Shown here piece by piece: positions 36,240 through 45,627 of a stretch of 64,000 bases of DNA. The notes under the pieces were generated by a model. The model made no database searches. It worked only from the letters and a program-made list of their open reading frames with translations, and had not been told where the DNA came from. The stretch covers positions 248,001-312,000 of the forward strand of contig NZ_QTTA01000010.1 in NCBI RefSeq assembly GCF_003730275.1. Direction: 5' to 3'. A program made the translations under genes and the position numbers. Numbering within the stretch: the stretch's first letter is position 1; every line of letters begins with the position of its first letter. Source of the DNA: Brevundimonas halotolerans. GTDB lineage: Bacteria > Pseudomonadota > Alphaproteobacteria > Caulobacterales > Caulobacteraceae.

Positions 36240-37748
36240 TTGAAGTATCTTGAGTTGAGCGATGTGGCAGCGCGGGACATGGCCCGCGCGTTCGATGCCT
36301 CGCCCAATCCCTACACCATGCTGACTACCGACTTCTGTTACGTGGGGGTCAACCAGGCCTATCTGGATGTGGTCGGGCGCGAGCGGGATGACCTGATCGG
36401 TCGCAATCTGTTCGACCTGTTCGACGGAGGCGGCCAAGGCGATCAGGCGCGCGAGAATGCTCGCCAGCTGAGGGCCTCGTTCGAGCGGGTCCTGTTGACC
36501 GGCGAACCGGATCACCTGGCCCTGATCCACTATCCTATCGAGATAACCGATGCCGACGGCCGGACGCGGATCGAGGATCGCTACTGGAGCGCGACCCATA
36601 CGCCGATCCGGGATGTCGACGGTCAGGTCGCCTACATCCTTCAGCACACGACGGACATCACCGAACTGCAGAACCTGCGCAAGCGCGTGATGGGCGACCG
36701 GGACAAGGCCACGGTCACCGACCTGCTCAGCAGCAACGTCATGGCGCGGGCCGAACACCTGCAGACCGACAATCTCCGCCTGCAATCAGAACGCAACCGA
36801 CTGCTCGACATCTTCATGCAGGCGCCGGGATTCATCGCGGTGCTGACCGGGCCGGATTTCGTCTTCCAGATGCACAATGAGGCCTATGCCGAGCTGACCG
36901 GCCACAGATCCCTGAACGGCAAGCCTGTGGTCGAGGCCCTGCCCGAGATCGTGGCCCAGGGATTCCTCGACCTGCTGAAGCAGGTGCGGGAGACCGGCGA
37001 TGCCTTCGAGGGGCACGCCATGCCCGTTCAGCTGGGTACCGGACCGGACGGCGCCCTGCGCACCCGCTACCTCGACTTTGTCTACCAGCCCCTGCGGGAC
37101 GGCCAGGGCGATGTGGCGGGCGTGTTCGTGCAGGGGCACGATGTGACGGACGTCGTCGAGGCCGGCAATCGGCAGAAGCTGATGATCGACGAGCTGAACC
37201 ATCGTGTGAAGAACACGCTGGCGACAGTTCAATCCATTGCCATGCAGACGGCACGGACACATGCCGAGCCCGAGACCTTCGCCGAAGGGTTTCAGGCGCG
37301 TCTGATGTCGCTGTCGCATACCCACAACCTGCTCACGCGCACCCACTGGGAGGGGGCGGAGCTGGCGGATATCCTGACGCATGAGACCGAGGCCCACGGC
37401 TCCATGCGTATCCTGCCGAACGGGCCGGTCGTGTCACTAGACCCGGCCCAAGCCCTGTCGCTGGGGATGATCTTCCACGAACTGGCCACCAATGCCGCCA
37501 AGCACGGTGCTCTACAGTCCGGCGACGGCCGCGTCCTGGTCGACTGGTCCATTCAGGATGCGACGGTGTCGCTGGTCTGGCGTGAGATCGATGGTCCGCC
37601 GGTCGTGGCGTCCGAACATCGCGGGTTCGGCAGTCGTCTGATCGAGCGGAATGTGCGTCATGATCTGGCGGGACAGTCCCGCTTCGACTATGCCCCTGAC
37701 GGGTTGATCTTTTCACTGACCTTTCCACTCGAGAGAACCGCGTCATGA
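36240..37748 (+). CDS. HWE-family sensor histidine kinase with two PAS domains
   Basis: A 502-residue soluble kinase. An N-terminal PAS domain (about 10-125, DASPNPYTMLTTDFCYVGVNQAYLD) and a second PAS (about 185-315, IFMQAPGFIAVLTGPDFVFQMHNEAY) precede the HWE dimerisation/phosphoacceptor region (IDELNHRVKNTLATVQSIA, His about 323) and an ATPase domain with FHELATNAAKHGAL (N box) and LVWREIDGPP, the W-x-E feature of HWE kinases. No transmembrane segment, so a cytosolic cue such as light, redox or a ligand is likely. The start is TTG at 36240, supported by GAGGGGG 7 nt upstream; an unsupported TTG lies at 36174. Confidence 0.88.
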   Translation: MKYLELSDVAARDMARAFDASPNPYTMLTTDFCYVGVNQAYLDVVGRERDDLIGRNLFDLFDGGGQGDQARENARQLRASFERVLLTGEPDHLALIHYPIEITDADGRTRIEDRYWSATHTPIRDVDGQVAYILQHTTDITELQNLRKRVMGDRDKATVTDLLSSNVMARAEHLQTDNLRLQSERNRLLDIFMQAPGFIAVLTGPDFVFQMHNEAYAELTGHRSLNGKPVVEALPEIVAQGFLDLLKQVRETGDAFEGHAMPVQLGTGPDGALRTRYLDFVYQPLRDGQGDVAGVFVQGHDVTDVVEAGNRQKLMIDELNHRVKNTLATVQSIAMQTARTHAEPETFAEGFQARLMSLSHTHNLLTRTHWEGAELADILTHETEAHGSMRILPNGPVVSLDPAQALSLGMIFHELATNAAKHGALQSGDGRVLVDWSIQDATVSLVWREIDGPPVVASEHRGFGSRLIERNVRHDLAGQSRFDYAPDGLIFSLTFPLERTAS

Positions 37749-38125
37749 GCATTCCGGGACTGGAGGGCCGAACGGTATTCGTCGTCGAGGACGAATCGCT
37801 GGTCGCCATGCTGCTGGAGACCATGCTTGAGGACATGGGCTGTACGGTTTTCGGCACGGCGGCTCGCATTGAGGACGCGCTGGAGATGATCGCAGGAGAT
37901 GCCCGGCCCGATGCGGCACTGCTGGACGTCAACGTCGCCGGCCAGACCGTCTATCCCGTGGCCGAGGCGCTGGATCGCAAGGGCGTGCCGCTGGTGTTCT
38001 CGACTGGCTACGGCCAAGGTGGGCTGGCCGAGGGGTGGGAGGGCCGGCCGACGGTCCAGAAGCCCTATACCGAGGCCATGATCCGAGACGCCCTGATGCG
38101 GGTGCTGGACATCAAAAACGCCTGA
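37745..38125 (+). CDS. Single-domain response regulator
   Basis: A 126-residue receiver domain alone: acidic pocket VVEDE (about 13-17), phosphoacceptor Asp in ALLDVNV (about 60), the STGYG switch segment (Thr replaced position near 87) and VQKPYTE (conserved Lys). No output domain. The ATG overlaps the kinase stop by 4 bp, so it is the cognate partner. In HWE systems such receivers often act on a further phosphorelay or on the kinase itself; the target is unknown here. It overlaps the convergent oxidoreductase gene by 14 bp at its end. Confidence 0.92.
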   Translation: MSIPGLEGRTVFVVEDESLVAMLLETMLEDMGCTVFGTAARIEDALEMIAGDARPDAALLDVNVAGQTVYPVAEALDRKGVPLVFSTGYGQGGLAEGWEGRPTVQKPYTEAMIRDALMRVLDIKNA

Positions 38126-39701
38126 AGTCGCGGATCACGGACCGGGCCGCATTATGGCCGGGCGCGCCGGTCACCCCGCCGCCCGGATGGGCGCCGGATC
38201 CGCACAGATAGAGCCCCGGCACCGGCATACGGTAATCGGCATGGCCCAACACCGGGCGCGCGCTGAACAGCTGATCGAGACTGAGGCGGCCGTGGAAGAT
38301 GTCGCCGCCGATCAGGCCGAAGCGTCGCTCCAGATCACGCGGCCCGAGCGCCAGCCGGCCGACGACAGAATCCCTGAACCCCGGGGCCTGGGCCTCGACC
38401 GTATCGATCATCAGGTCGGCGACCGCATTGCGGTGCGTATCGGCCAGATCGGGGGCAACGTGCTGACAGAACAGGCTGGCGACGTGGTGCCCCTCGGGGG
38501 CGAGGCTGTCGTCGAGGGTCGAGGGGATCAGCATCTCGACGATCGGCTGGCGGGACCAGCCGTCGCGGCGCGCGTCCTGATACGCCCGGTCCATATAGTC
38601 GAGGCTGGGGGCGATGATGATGCCGGCGGTCAGGTGGTCGCCGACCCCCGGCCGGGCCGTAAAGTCCGGCAGGCGATCCAGCGCGACGTTCATGCGAAAG
38701 GTGCCCGAGCCCGAGACATACCGGTCCATCCGCTCGCGGAAGTCGGAGGGCACCACGGCCGGATCGACCAGCCGGTCGAACAGCAGGCGCGGATGCAGGT
38801 TCGACACGACCGCCCGACCCCGCACGACTTCGCCCGCTTCGGTGACGGCGCCGACGGCCCGGCCCCTTTCGGTCAGCACCTCGGCGACGGGGGCGTCGAG
38901 GGTGATCTCGACGCCCGCCTCCACGCAGGCGGCGGCCATGGCCTGGGTGATGGCCCCCATGCCGCCGAGGGCATGGCCCCAGGCCCCGCGCTTGCCATTC
39001 ACCTCCCCGAACACATGGTGAAGCAGAACATAGGCCGAGCCCGGTGTGTACGGACTGCCATAGGCCCCGACGACGCTGTCGAAGCCGAACAAGGCCTTGA
39101 TCGGGTCGCTTTCGAACCAGCCGTCCAGCCATTCCCCGGCCGAGCGGGTGAACATATCGACGAGGTCGCGCTGTGTGGTCTGGTCCAGCGTCTTGACGCG
39201 CAGGCCCAGCGCCCCGGCAGCCAGCGCTGGCCCGAGGCTGGAGAGTCCGAGGCCCGGGGTCAGGTTCGGCGGGGCCTTGAGGATCTGGTCGCGCAGCACA
39301 TCGGCCACGGCGTCCAGCCTGCGTCCATAATCATCCAGCCGTACCGCATCGCGCGCGGAGAAGCGGGCCACCTCGCGCGCGGTCAGCCCCCCCTCGCCCA
39401 CCGACAGGCTGTCGCCGTCCGGCAGGGGAAGGAAGTTCGACATGCGCCGCTCGACAACGCGAAGGCCATGGCGGGCCAGCTGCATGTCGGCGATCACTTT
39501 GGGATTGAGCAGGCTGACGGTGTAGCTGGCCGTCGAGTTGCGATAGCCGGGATGGAATTCCTCGGTGATCGCCGCACCGCCGACGACGGGACGTCGCTCC
39601 AGCACCCGCACCTTGAGCCCGGCGCGCGCCATATACCAGGCGCAGACCAGCCCGTTGTGGCCCCCGCCCAGCACCACTGCATCCCACGTCTCACGCGCCA
39701 T
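38112..39701 (-). CDS. FAD-dependent oxidoreductase, phytoene-desaturase/PYROXD2-like
   Basis: A 529-residue flavoprotein beginning with the dinucleotide-binding motif VVLGGGHNGLVCAWYMARAGLKV and followed by GGAAITEEFHPGYRNSTASY. The C terminus has GLYLCGSGAHPGGGVTGAPGHNAA. This is the phytoene-desaturase-like family that includes PYROXD2; no carotenoid-synthesis genes are near, so carotenoid substrates should not be assumed. Its 3' end overlaps the response regulator gene by 14 bp in convergent orientation. A perfect palindrome lies 55 bp upstream of its start. Confidence 0.87.
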   Translation of the reverse strand: MARETWDAVVLGGGHNGLVCAWYMARAGLKVRVLERRPVVGGAAITEEFHPGYRNSTASYTVSLLNPKVIADMQLARHGLRVVERRMSNFLPLPDGDSLSVGEGGLTAREVARFSARDAVRLDDYGRRLDAVADVLRDQILKAPPNLTPGLGLSSLGPALAAGALGLRVKTLDQTTQRDLVDMFTRSAGEWLDGWFESDPIKALFGFDSVVGAYGSPYTPGSAYVLLHHVFGEVNGKRGAWGHALGGMGAITQAMAAACVEAGVEITLDAPVAEVLTERGRAVGAVTEAGEVVRGRAVVSNLHPRLLFDRLVDPAVVPSDFRERMDRYVSGSGTFRMNVALDRLPDFTARPGVGDHLTAGIIIAPSLDYMDRAYQDARRDGWSRQPIVEMLIPSTLDDSLAPEGHHVASLFCQHVAPDLADTHRNAVADLMIDTVEAQAPGFRDSVVGRLALGPRDLERRFGLIGGDIFHGRLSLDQLFSARPVLGHADYRMPVPGLYLCGSGAHPGGGVTGAPGHNAARSVIRDFRRF

Positions 39702-39755
39702 TCTGCCTCGCTTCGCTCTCGCCTTGGGAGGAGCCTAGTCCGGGAGAGGACCTGA

Positions 39756-39769
39756 GGGAATCGATTCCC
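39756..39769. promoter_or_regulatory. Perfect 14-bp palindrome between divergent genes
   Basis: GGGAATCGATTCCC is fully self-complementary with a central CG, the form of many LacI- and TetR-type operators. It lies between the divergent FAD oxidoreductase (start 39701) and the secreted HExxH gene (start 39841). It also contains two overlapping GANTC sites, the target of the cell-cycle methylase CcrM in Caulobacterales. Confidence 0.45.
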
Positions 39770-39840
39770 CGGCCCGTCACGGACCGTCAGTCGACAGAAC
39801 GCGGGTCCGGGTTCACAAATGGCCGCAAAAGGAGGGAAGT

Positions 39841-40350
39841 ATGTTTCGATCCAGACCTGTCCTGACCGGGGCCCTGTCGCTCGCGTTCTCACTCGCGGTG
39901 ATGACACCCGTCGCCGCCCCGGCCCGCGCGCAGGACGGAGGCATGTGGCAGGTCTATATCGCGGGCGTGCCGCTGAGCTGTGCCAGCTATTACGGCGAGC
40001 CGGTGCGCATCTACATGACCCGCGACCTGAACAATGTCGGCATCGCCACGCGGGTCCAGAATGGCCAGCCGATCATCGTCATGAACCCCGATGTTCTGGC
40101 CCGCTTTCAGCCGCTGGTGCAGGTGTGGTGGTTCGCTCACGAGTGCGGGCACCATGCGCTCGGTCCCTACAACAGCGAGACCAATGCGGACTGCTGGGGT
40201 GTGCGGGTGCTGCGCGATCAAGGCTTCATCCGCAATGTCTATGATCTTCAGGCCTTTGCCTATGACCTCAGCAGTCTGCCGGGCAGCGCCGTGGGGCATC
40301 TGCCCGGGCCGCAGCGGGCGCAGAACGTGATCAACTGCTCCCTGACCTGA
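39841..40350 (+). CDS. Secreted HExxH protein
   Basis: A 169-residue exported protein: signal peptide (LTGALSLAFSLAVMTPVAAPARA-QDG), then a compact domain with FAHECGHHALGPYNSETNADC. HECGH is an HExxH motif with a third possible ligand downstream, pointing to a small zinc metallopeptidase-like fold, and three or four Cys could form disulfides. The family is not recognised and proteolytic activity is unproven. It is monocistronic by appearance and is followed by the tRNA-Ser gene. Confidence 0.75.
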   Translation: MFRSRPVLTGALSLAFSLAVMTPVAAPARAQDGGMWQVYIAGVPLSCASYYGEPVRIYMTRDLNNVGIATRVQNGQPIIVMNPDVLARFQPLVQVWWFAHECGHHALGPYNSETNADCWGVRVLRDQGFIRNVYDLQAFAYDLSSLPGSAVGHLPGPQRAQNVINCSLT

Positions 40351-40489
40351 GTGGCCACGACCTCGACGCCGCAGCGGGTCAGCCCGGCCAGCTGAGTTCC
40401 GAAACGCACAATCAGGTCGATACGAGTGTCATCGGCCGCTCGCCGCGCTGATCCGATTGAATGCGACAGGCTCAAAGCGGGAAGGGATC

Positions 40490-40581
40490 TGGCGGAGACG
40501 GAGGGATTCGAACCCTCGGTACCCCTTACAGGGTACGACGATTTAGCAAACCGTTGCCTTCAGCCACTCGGCCACGTCTCC
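40490..40581 (-). tRNA. tRNA-Ser (GCT anticodon)
   Basis: On the minus strand the gene starts GGAGACGTGGCCGAGTGG at 40581 and ends with the paired CGTCTCC, discriminator G and an encoded CCA (40490-40492). The anticodon loop TTTGCTAAA gives GCT, reading AGC/AGU serine codons. A long variable arm (TACCCTGTAAGGGGTA) and the T loop GGTTCGAATCC confirm a class II serine tRNA. Confidence 0.96.
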
Positions 40582-40720
40582 GGCAGGCGCCGTCGATAGC
40601 CGAGCCGGCGCGGGTGCGCAACAGGCTGTTCAGCAGTGATGACAGGCTTGTGCGTTAACGGGACAGTCAGCCGCATGTGGTGTGGTGTGGGCCACTGTCG
40701 ACAGGAAGCCGCCCTGCCCC

Positions 40721-42292
40721 ATGCCCAACCCGCTCGCCAATGCCATCGCCGATGACGTGACCGGTTCGACAGGCGAGCTGGATGCCACAGGCCTGCAGGC
40801 GCTGGCGCGCGCATCGCTGTCGGACGACGCTTCGGCGGACGAGGCGGCCAGTCACAAGCGGGGTCCCTTCCGGCCCGGGGTCTGGCTGAATGCGCGGGAA
40901 CGGGCGCGCGCGCGCCTGTCGGTTCACTATTTTCATGCCATCGACGTGCTGGTGGCAACGATCGTCACTCTGCTGAGCCTTTTCCTGCTGACACCGCAGG
41001 GTCTGGGCCAGGCGAGCGTCGGTAATGTGCTGCCGGTGGGTCTGGGGGCGGTGGTCACCCTGGGCCTGATGCGGTCGATCGACATCTACCGCTTTGGTCG
41101 GGACACCTCGGGCATCATACACCTGGGCACGGTCGGCGGGCTGGTAATGGTCGGCGGTCTGGCAGCCGTCGCCGCCGGGCTGGCTCTGGGCGGCAGCAAT
41201 TTCACCCTGTGGCTGGTCTGGCCAGCCCTGATGATCGTCAGCCTGTACGGCCTTCACCTGTGCTGGCTGGAGTTGATCCGGCGCATGCGGACGACCGGAG
41301 CCCTGACCCCCAACGTCGTGCTGGTCGGGGCCACCAAACATGCCGAGGCCATGATCCGCGAAGCCATGCAGCGGCGCGACCTCAACATCATCGGTGTGTT
41401 CGACGACCGCATGGCGCGGTCCCCCAAGGCGGTCGAGGGCGTGCCGGTTCTGGGTGACAGCGAGGCGCTGATGGCCCATCGCATCCTGCCCTATGTCGAC
41501 CGCGTTGTTCTGGCCATCGATCCCAAGGCGGAGGAGCGGGTGCGCGACCTGACCCGCCGTCTGGGCGCGCTGCCCAATCCGGTCAGCCTGCTGGTCGATA
41601 CGGCGGACGGAAAACTGCGCGCGGCGGCCATGGACCGGTTGGCGCGGACCCGACTCGCCCGCCTGAACGGGCCAGTCGATGACGACCGCCGGGCCTTCAA
41701 CAAGCGGCTGCAGGACATGATCATTGGGGGCATCGCCCTGATCCTGCTGATGCCGGTCATGGCGGTCATTGCCGTGCTGGTGAAGATGGACAGCCCCGGG
41801 CCGGCCTTTTTCCGCCAGCGACGCCACGGCTTCAATCACGAGGAGATCGTGGTCTGGAAGTTCCGGACCATGAAGCAGGAGGCGGCCGACGCCACGGCCA
41901 GTCGCCAGGTCACCCATGACGACGACCGGATCACGCGTCTGGGCAAGGTCCTGCGCTCAACCAGTCTGGATGAGCTGCCGCAGCTTCTGAACGTGCTGAG
42001 GGGCGAGATGAGCCTGGTCGGGCCGCGCCCCCACGCCATCGGCATGAAGACCGGCCAGATCGAGTCCGCGCGACTGGTCGCCGACTATGCCCACCGCCAC
42101 CGGATCAAGCCTGGCATGACCGGCTGGGCCGCCATCAAGGGCTCGCGCGGGCCCCTGCACACGGCCCAGGATGTGCGGCGCCGCGTGCAGCTGGACGTCG
42201 AATATGTCGAGCGGCAGTCGTTCTGGATGGATCTGTGGATCATGATGGTCACCGTGCCCGTGCTGCTGGGCGACCGGCTGGCTATCCGGTGA
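40721..42292 (+). CDS. Undecaprenyl-phosphate sugar phosphotransferase (WcaJ/HfsE-like)
   Basis: A 523-residue polyisoprenyl-phosphate hexose-1-phosphate transferase that starts repeat-unit synthesis on undecaprenyl phosphate. Four N-terminal helices (about 70-205) and a Rossmann-like middle part precede a fifth helix (about 340-363) and the bacterial sugar-transferase domain: [53 protein letters not shown]. The ATG at 40721 is chosen over GTG codons at 40682-40687. It heads a run of four plus-strand glycan genes and resembles HfsE of the holdfast system. Confidence 0.9.
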   Translation: MPNPLANAIADDVTGSTGELDATGLQALARASLSDDASADEAASHKRGPFRPGVWLNARERARARLSVHYFHAIDVLVATIVTLLSLFLLTPQGLGQASVGNVLPVGLGAVVTLGLMRSIDIYRFGRDTSGIIHLGTVGGLVMVGGLAAVAAGLALGGSNFTLWLVWPALMIVSLYGLHLCWLELIRRMRTTGALTPNVVLVGATKHAEAMIREAMQRRDLNIIGVFDDRMARSPKAVEGVPVLGDSEALMAHRILPYVDRVVLAIDPKAEERVRDLTRRLGALPNPVSLLVDTADGKLRAAAMDRLARTRLARLNGPVDDDRRAFNKRLQDMIIGGIALILLMPVMAVIAVLVKMDSPGPAFFRQRRHGFNHEEIVVWKFRTMKQEAADATASRQVTHDDDRITRLGKVLRSTSLDELPQLLNVLRGEMSLVGPRPHAIGMKTGQIESARLVADYAHRHRIKPGMTGWAAIKGSRGPLHTAQDVRRRVQLDVEYVERQSFWMDLWIMMVTVPVLLGDRLAIR

Positions 42293-42305
42293 ACGGCGGG
42301 TCCTG

Positions 42306-43757
42306 ATGTTCTGGCGCGGTGTCTGGGGCTATCTGCCCGCCAATATTGTTCAGGGGCTGGTCGGCTTTCTGACGCTGGTGCTGTTTACGCGCCTGCTCAG
42401 CCCCGACGACTTCGGGCGCTATGCCGTCGCCTTTGCCGTGTTCAGCCTGACCCATGTGGCGGTGTTCACCTGGATCGAAGCGGCCATGGCGCGCTTCTGG
42501 GCCGCCGAGAGCCAGGGGCCCTCGCTGGCCGACCATTTCGCCGGCCTCTATCAAGCGACCTTTGCCCTGACGCTGATCTTCCTGCCGGTCATGGGGCTGG
42601 CCCTGTGGCTGTGGCCCATGGACATGGAATTCCGGATCGCCGTGGCGGTCGGCGTGGCCGGTGTGCCGATCCGCTGCTTCGCTCGGCTGGCGCAGGAGCG
42701 CTATCGGGCTTCCGGCGAGGTCACGAAGTCGGCGCGGCTGGACATGCTGACCAGCATCGGCAGCCTGGGTTTCGGGGTGCTCTTTGCGCTGCTGGGGGCC
42801 GGTGCTGCGTCGCCGCTGCTGGGACTGGCACTGGCGCCGCTGGTGCTGCTGCCCTTCGTGCTGCCGGCCGAGTTGAAGTTTGCACGAGGCGGTCGAGCCG
42901 ATCCGCAGCGGCTGCTGTCCTATGCCCGCTATGGCTACCCCATCGCTGTGTCGCTGATGCTGACCCTGGTGCTGAGCTCCACCGACCGGATCCTGCTGGC
43001 GGTGTTTCTGGATGAGGCCGCGACGGGCGCCTATCACGCGGCCTACAGCCTCGCGAACCGGACGCTGGATGTGCTGTTCATCTGGCTGGGTGCGGCGGGC
43101 GGGCCAGCGCTGGTCATGGCACTGGAGCGGCACGGTCTGTCCGGATTGAAAGAAGCCGCGCGCGAACAGGCCTCGACCTTCCTGTTGATCGGCATTCCGG
43201 CGGCGGTCGGTCTGGCGCTGGTGGCCCGGCCAATGGCGGAGTTCATGATCGGTGAGGATCTGCGCGGGGCGGCGGCGGCCATCACCCCCTGGATCGCCTT
43301 TGCGGCCCTGATGTCGGGGTTGTCGAGCTATTACTTCGGACAGGCCTTCACGCTGGGCAAGCGCACCAGTCTGCTGTTTGTGACCATGGCCATTCCGGCG
43401 CTGGCCAATGTCCTGCTGAACCTGATCCTGATCCCGGCCTACGGGGTCATGGGCGCCGCCTGGGCCACTGCGGCCAGTCTGGCACTGGGCCTGACCTCGG
43501 TCATCGTGATCGGGCGACGGGTCGTGGCCCTGCCCATTCCGGTCGACAGCCTGATCCGCATTGCAGTAGCCTCGGTGGCGATGGCCGCCGTGGTCATGGC
43601 CCTGCCCTCGCCGGGTGGCTTCGTCGAGCTGATGCTGGATGCCGGGGTGGGTGCCGTCGTCTATGGGCTGGTCGCCATTACGCTCAATGCGGCGGACGTG
43701 CGCGATGTGCTGGTGGAGCGCTATCGGCGACTGAGAGCCCGAGGGGCCCCGGCATGA
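42306..43757 (+). CDS. Wzx-type polysaccharide flippase
   Basis: A 483-residue membrane protein with 12-14 predicted helices of the MATE/PST oligosaccharide flippase superfamily. It opens RGVWGYLPANIVQGLVGFLTLVLFTRLLSPDDFGRYAVAF (positions about 3-42), the standard Wzx start. It moves the lipid-linked repeat unit to the periplasmic face. It lies 13 bp after the sugar-phosphate transferase gene and overlaps the next glycosyltransferase by 4 bp. In holdfast terms it corresponds to HfsF. Confidence 0.9.
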   Translation: MFWRGVWGYLPANIVQGLVGFLTLVLFTRLLSPDDFGRYAVAFAVFSLTHVAVFTWIEAAMARFWAAESQGPSLADHFAGLYQATFALTLIFLPVMGLALWLWPMDMEFRIAVAVGVAGVPIRCFARLAQERYRASGEVTKSARLDMLTSIGSLGFGVLFALLGAGAASPLLGLALAPLVLLPFVLPAELKFARGGRADPQRLLSYARYGYPIAVSLMLTLVLSSTDRILLAVFLDEAATGAYHAAYSLANRTLDVLFIWLGAAGGPALVMALERHGLSGLKEAAREQASTFLLIGIPAAVGLALVARPMAEFMIGEDLRGAAAAITPWIAFAALMSGLSSYYFGQAFTLGKRTSLLFVTMAIPALANVLLNLILIPAYGVMGAAWATAASLALGLTSVIVIGRRVVALPIPVDSLIRIAVASVAMAAVVMALPSPGGFVELMLDAGVGAVVYGLVAITLNAADVRDVLVERYRRLRARGAPA

Positions 43758-44689
43758 GCCGCGCGCGGATGACCGACAGCCCGGCCTATGAGGCGGCCCA
43801 ACCGATCCTCTCGGTGCTGATCCCGTTTTTGAGGGATGATCCCGCCGCGCTGCTGGTGCGGCTGGACGCCGAGGCTTCGGCGCTGGGCGGGGCTGTCGAA
43901 CTGGTCGTGCTGGACGACGGGACGGGGGATACGGCACTGACCGCCGCCCTCACCCGGCAGCTCAGGGAGGCAGGGCTGCCCGTGCGCCTGATCACCCTGA
44001 CGGCCAATGAAGGCCGGGCGCAGGGGCGTAACTGGCTGGCAACCGCGGCGCGGGGCCGGACCTGGCTGTTCCTTGACAGCGACATGCGGCCGGACCGGCC
44101 GGACTTCCTGAAGGCCTGGGTTGCCTTGGTTCAAAAGCACGACCCCGCCGTCGCATTCGGCGGCTTTTCGCTGCTGCAGGCACCGACGGACGCGCAATTC
44201 GCCGTGCATCGGGCGCTGGCGACACGATCCGAGTGTCTGCCCGTCGAGGTGCGCCGCCTGAACCCCGAGAAGTACGTCTACACCTCGAACCTGCTGGTCC
44301 GGCGAGATGTGTTCGAAAGCGAGGCCTTTGATCCCGGCTTCACCGGCTGGGGGTGGGAGGATGTGGAATGGGCCATGCGGGTCTCGCGCGCCCACCCGGT
44401 CCAGCATGTCGACATCCCCGCGACCCATATGGGGCTGGACACGGTCGAGAGCCTGATACGCAAGTATGAGCAGTCGGCGGGGAATTTTGCCCGGGTGATC
44501 GCGCGGCATCCGGACATCATCGCCACCTATCCCAGCTATCGCGCGGCGCGATATATCCGTCGCCTGCCCGGACGGGGGATGCTGCGAGGGCTTGCCCGGA
44601 CGTGGGCGCAGCGAGACGGATTGCCGGTCGCCAGCCGGGCCTTTGCCCTGCGATTGTACCGCGCCGCCCTCTACGCCGAGGCAGTGTGA
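43754..44689 (+). CDS. Family-2 glycosyltransferase
   Basis: A 311-residue GT-A glycosyltransferase with LSVLIPFLRDDPAALL, VVLDDGTGD, the metal-binding FLDSDMRPDRPDF (DxD) and GFTGWGWEDVEWAMRV with the catalytic-type ED. It adds a sugar to the lipid-linked intermediate in the cytoplasm. A short basic C-terminal part (RAARYIRRLPGR) may associate with the membrane. Coupled to the flippase by a 4-bp overlap and to the next glycosyltransferase through TGATG. Donor and acceptor are unknown. Confidence 0.88.
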   Translation: MSRARMTDSPAYEAAQPILSVLIPFLRDDPAALLVRLDAEASALGGAVELVVLDDGTGDTALTAALTRQLREAGLPVRLITLTANEGRAQGRNWLATAARGRTWLFLDSDMRPDRPDFLKAWVALVQKHDPAVAFGGFSLLQAPTDAQFAVHRALATRSECLPVEVRRLNPEKYVYTSNLLVRRDVFESEAFDPGFTGWGWEDVEWAMRVSRAHPVQHVDIPATHMGLDTVESLIRKYEQSAGNFARVIARHPDIIATYPSYRAARYIRRLPGRGMLRGLARTWAQRDGLPVASRAFALRLYRAALYAEAV

Positions 44690-45627
44690 TGAGCCGGGTA
44701 GCCATTATCGTCCCCACACTGCGACGCCCGGAGGGGCTGGTCAGCGCGCTGGCGTCGCTCATGGCGCAGCAGGGTGTCGAGGGGTGGCTGACCGAGGTGG
44801 TGGTGGTCGACAATGACCGCGAGCCCAGTGCGCGCGCGGTGGTCGAACGCTTTCAGGGGCAGGCCTTTCCCGTCATCTATGTGCATGAGTCGACGGTCGG
44901 CGTGGCCTCGGCGCGCAACGCCGGGCTGGCCGCGACGGACGCCCCGCTGATCGCCTTTCTGGACGATGACGAGATCGCCTCGCCCGGCTGGCTGGCCGCG
45001 CTTCTGGCCACGCAAGCGAGCAACGGCGCGGATGTGGTGTTCGGCCCGATCCGGGGACGCGCGCCCGAGGCCGCCGCCGACGTTCGCCCGTATCTGGAAG
45101 CGTTCTTCGGGCGGGCCGGACCTGACCGTGACACGCTGATCGATCACCCGTTCGGCTGCGGCAACAGTCTGATGGTGCGGGCGACCGCCCTGCCCGGCCC
45201 GGGGCCGTTCGAGGTGCGCTGGGACCAGTCGGGCGGCGAGGACGACGCCCTGTTCGCCGCCCTGAGCGCGCGCGGCGGCCGGTATGGCTGGTCGGCGGCG
45301 GCATGGGTGGACGAGGTCGCGCCCGCCCACCGCGCCAATCTGGCCTATACCCTGTCGCGCGCCTTCGCCTATGGCCAGAGCCCGGCCCAAGCCGCATGGG
45401 CGAAGCGGGACATGGCAGGCGTGATCAAATGGATGGCGGTGGGTGCGGTGCAGGTGCTCGGCTGGGGCCTGATCGCAGTGCCGCTAACCCTGCTGCGACG
45501 CCCCGGGCGCGCCCGGGCGCTGGATCGGGCGGCGCGGGGTTTGGGCAAGATCCTGTGGATGCCGGGACTGGAGCCGCGCTTTTACGGCGCCTCGGAACTG
45601 CAGCGACTGGACCGCGCCGGGAGCTAG
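44689..45627 (+). CDS. Family-2 glycosyltransferase
   Basis: A 312-residue GT-A enzyme: VAIIVPTLRRPEGLVSALASL, VVVDNDREPSARAV, the FLDDDEIASPGWL DxD segment and FEVRWDQSGGEDDALF, the last typical of GT2 enzymes with a downstream acidic catalytic residue. A hydrophobic stretch near the C terminus (VGAVQVLGWGLIAVPLTLL, about 255-275) suggests membrane attachment. The ATG overlaps the preceding stop (TGATG), deciding against the longer frame from 44602. It ends by overlapping the convergent CpsD-like gene by 4 bp. Confidence 0.87.
   Translation: MSRVAIIVPTLRRPEGLVSALASLMAQQGVEGWLTEVVVVDNDREPSARAVVERFQGQAFPVIYVHESTVGVASARNAGLAATDAPLIAFLDDDEIASPGWLAALLATQASNGADVVFGPIRGRAPEAAADVRPYLEAFFGRAGPDRDTLIDHPFGCGNSLMVRATALPGPGPFEVRWDQSGGEDDALFAALSARGGRYGWSAAAWVDEVAPAHRANLAYTLSRAFAYGQSPAQAAWAKRDMAGVIKWMAVGAVQVLGWGLIAVPLTLLRRPGRARALDRAARGLGKILWMPGLEPRFYGASELQRLDRAGS

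Noticed and set aside
42282..43937. A 551-codon minus-strand frame opposite the flippase
   Set aside because: It is a shadow of the flippase frame, rich in Gln, His and Arg, with no recognisable domain.
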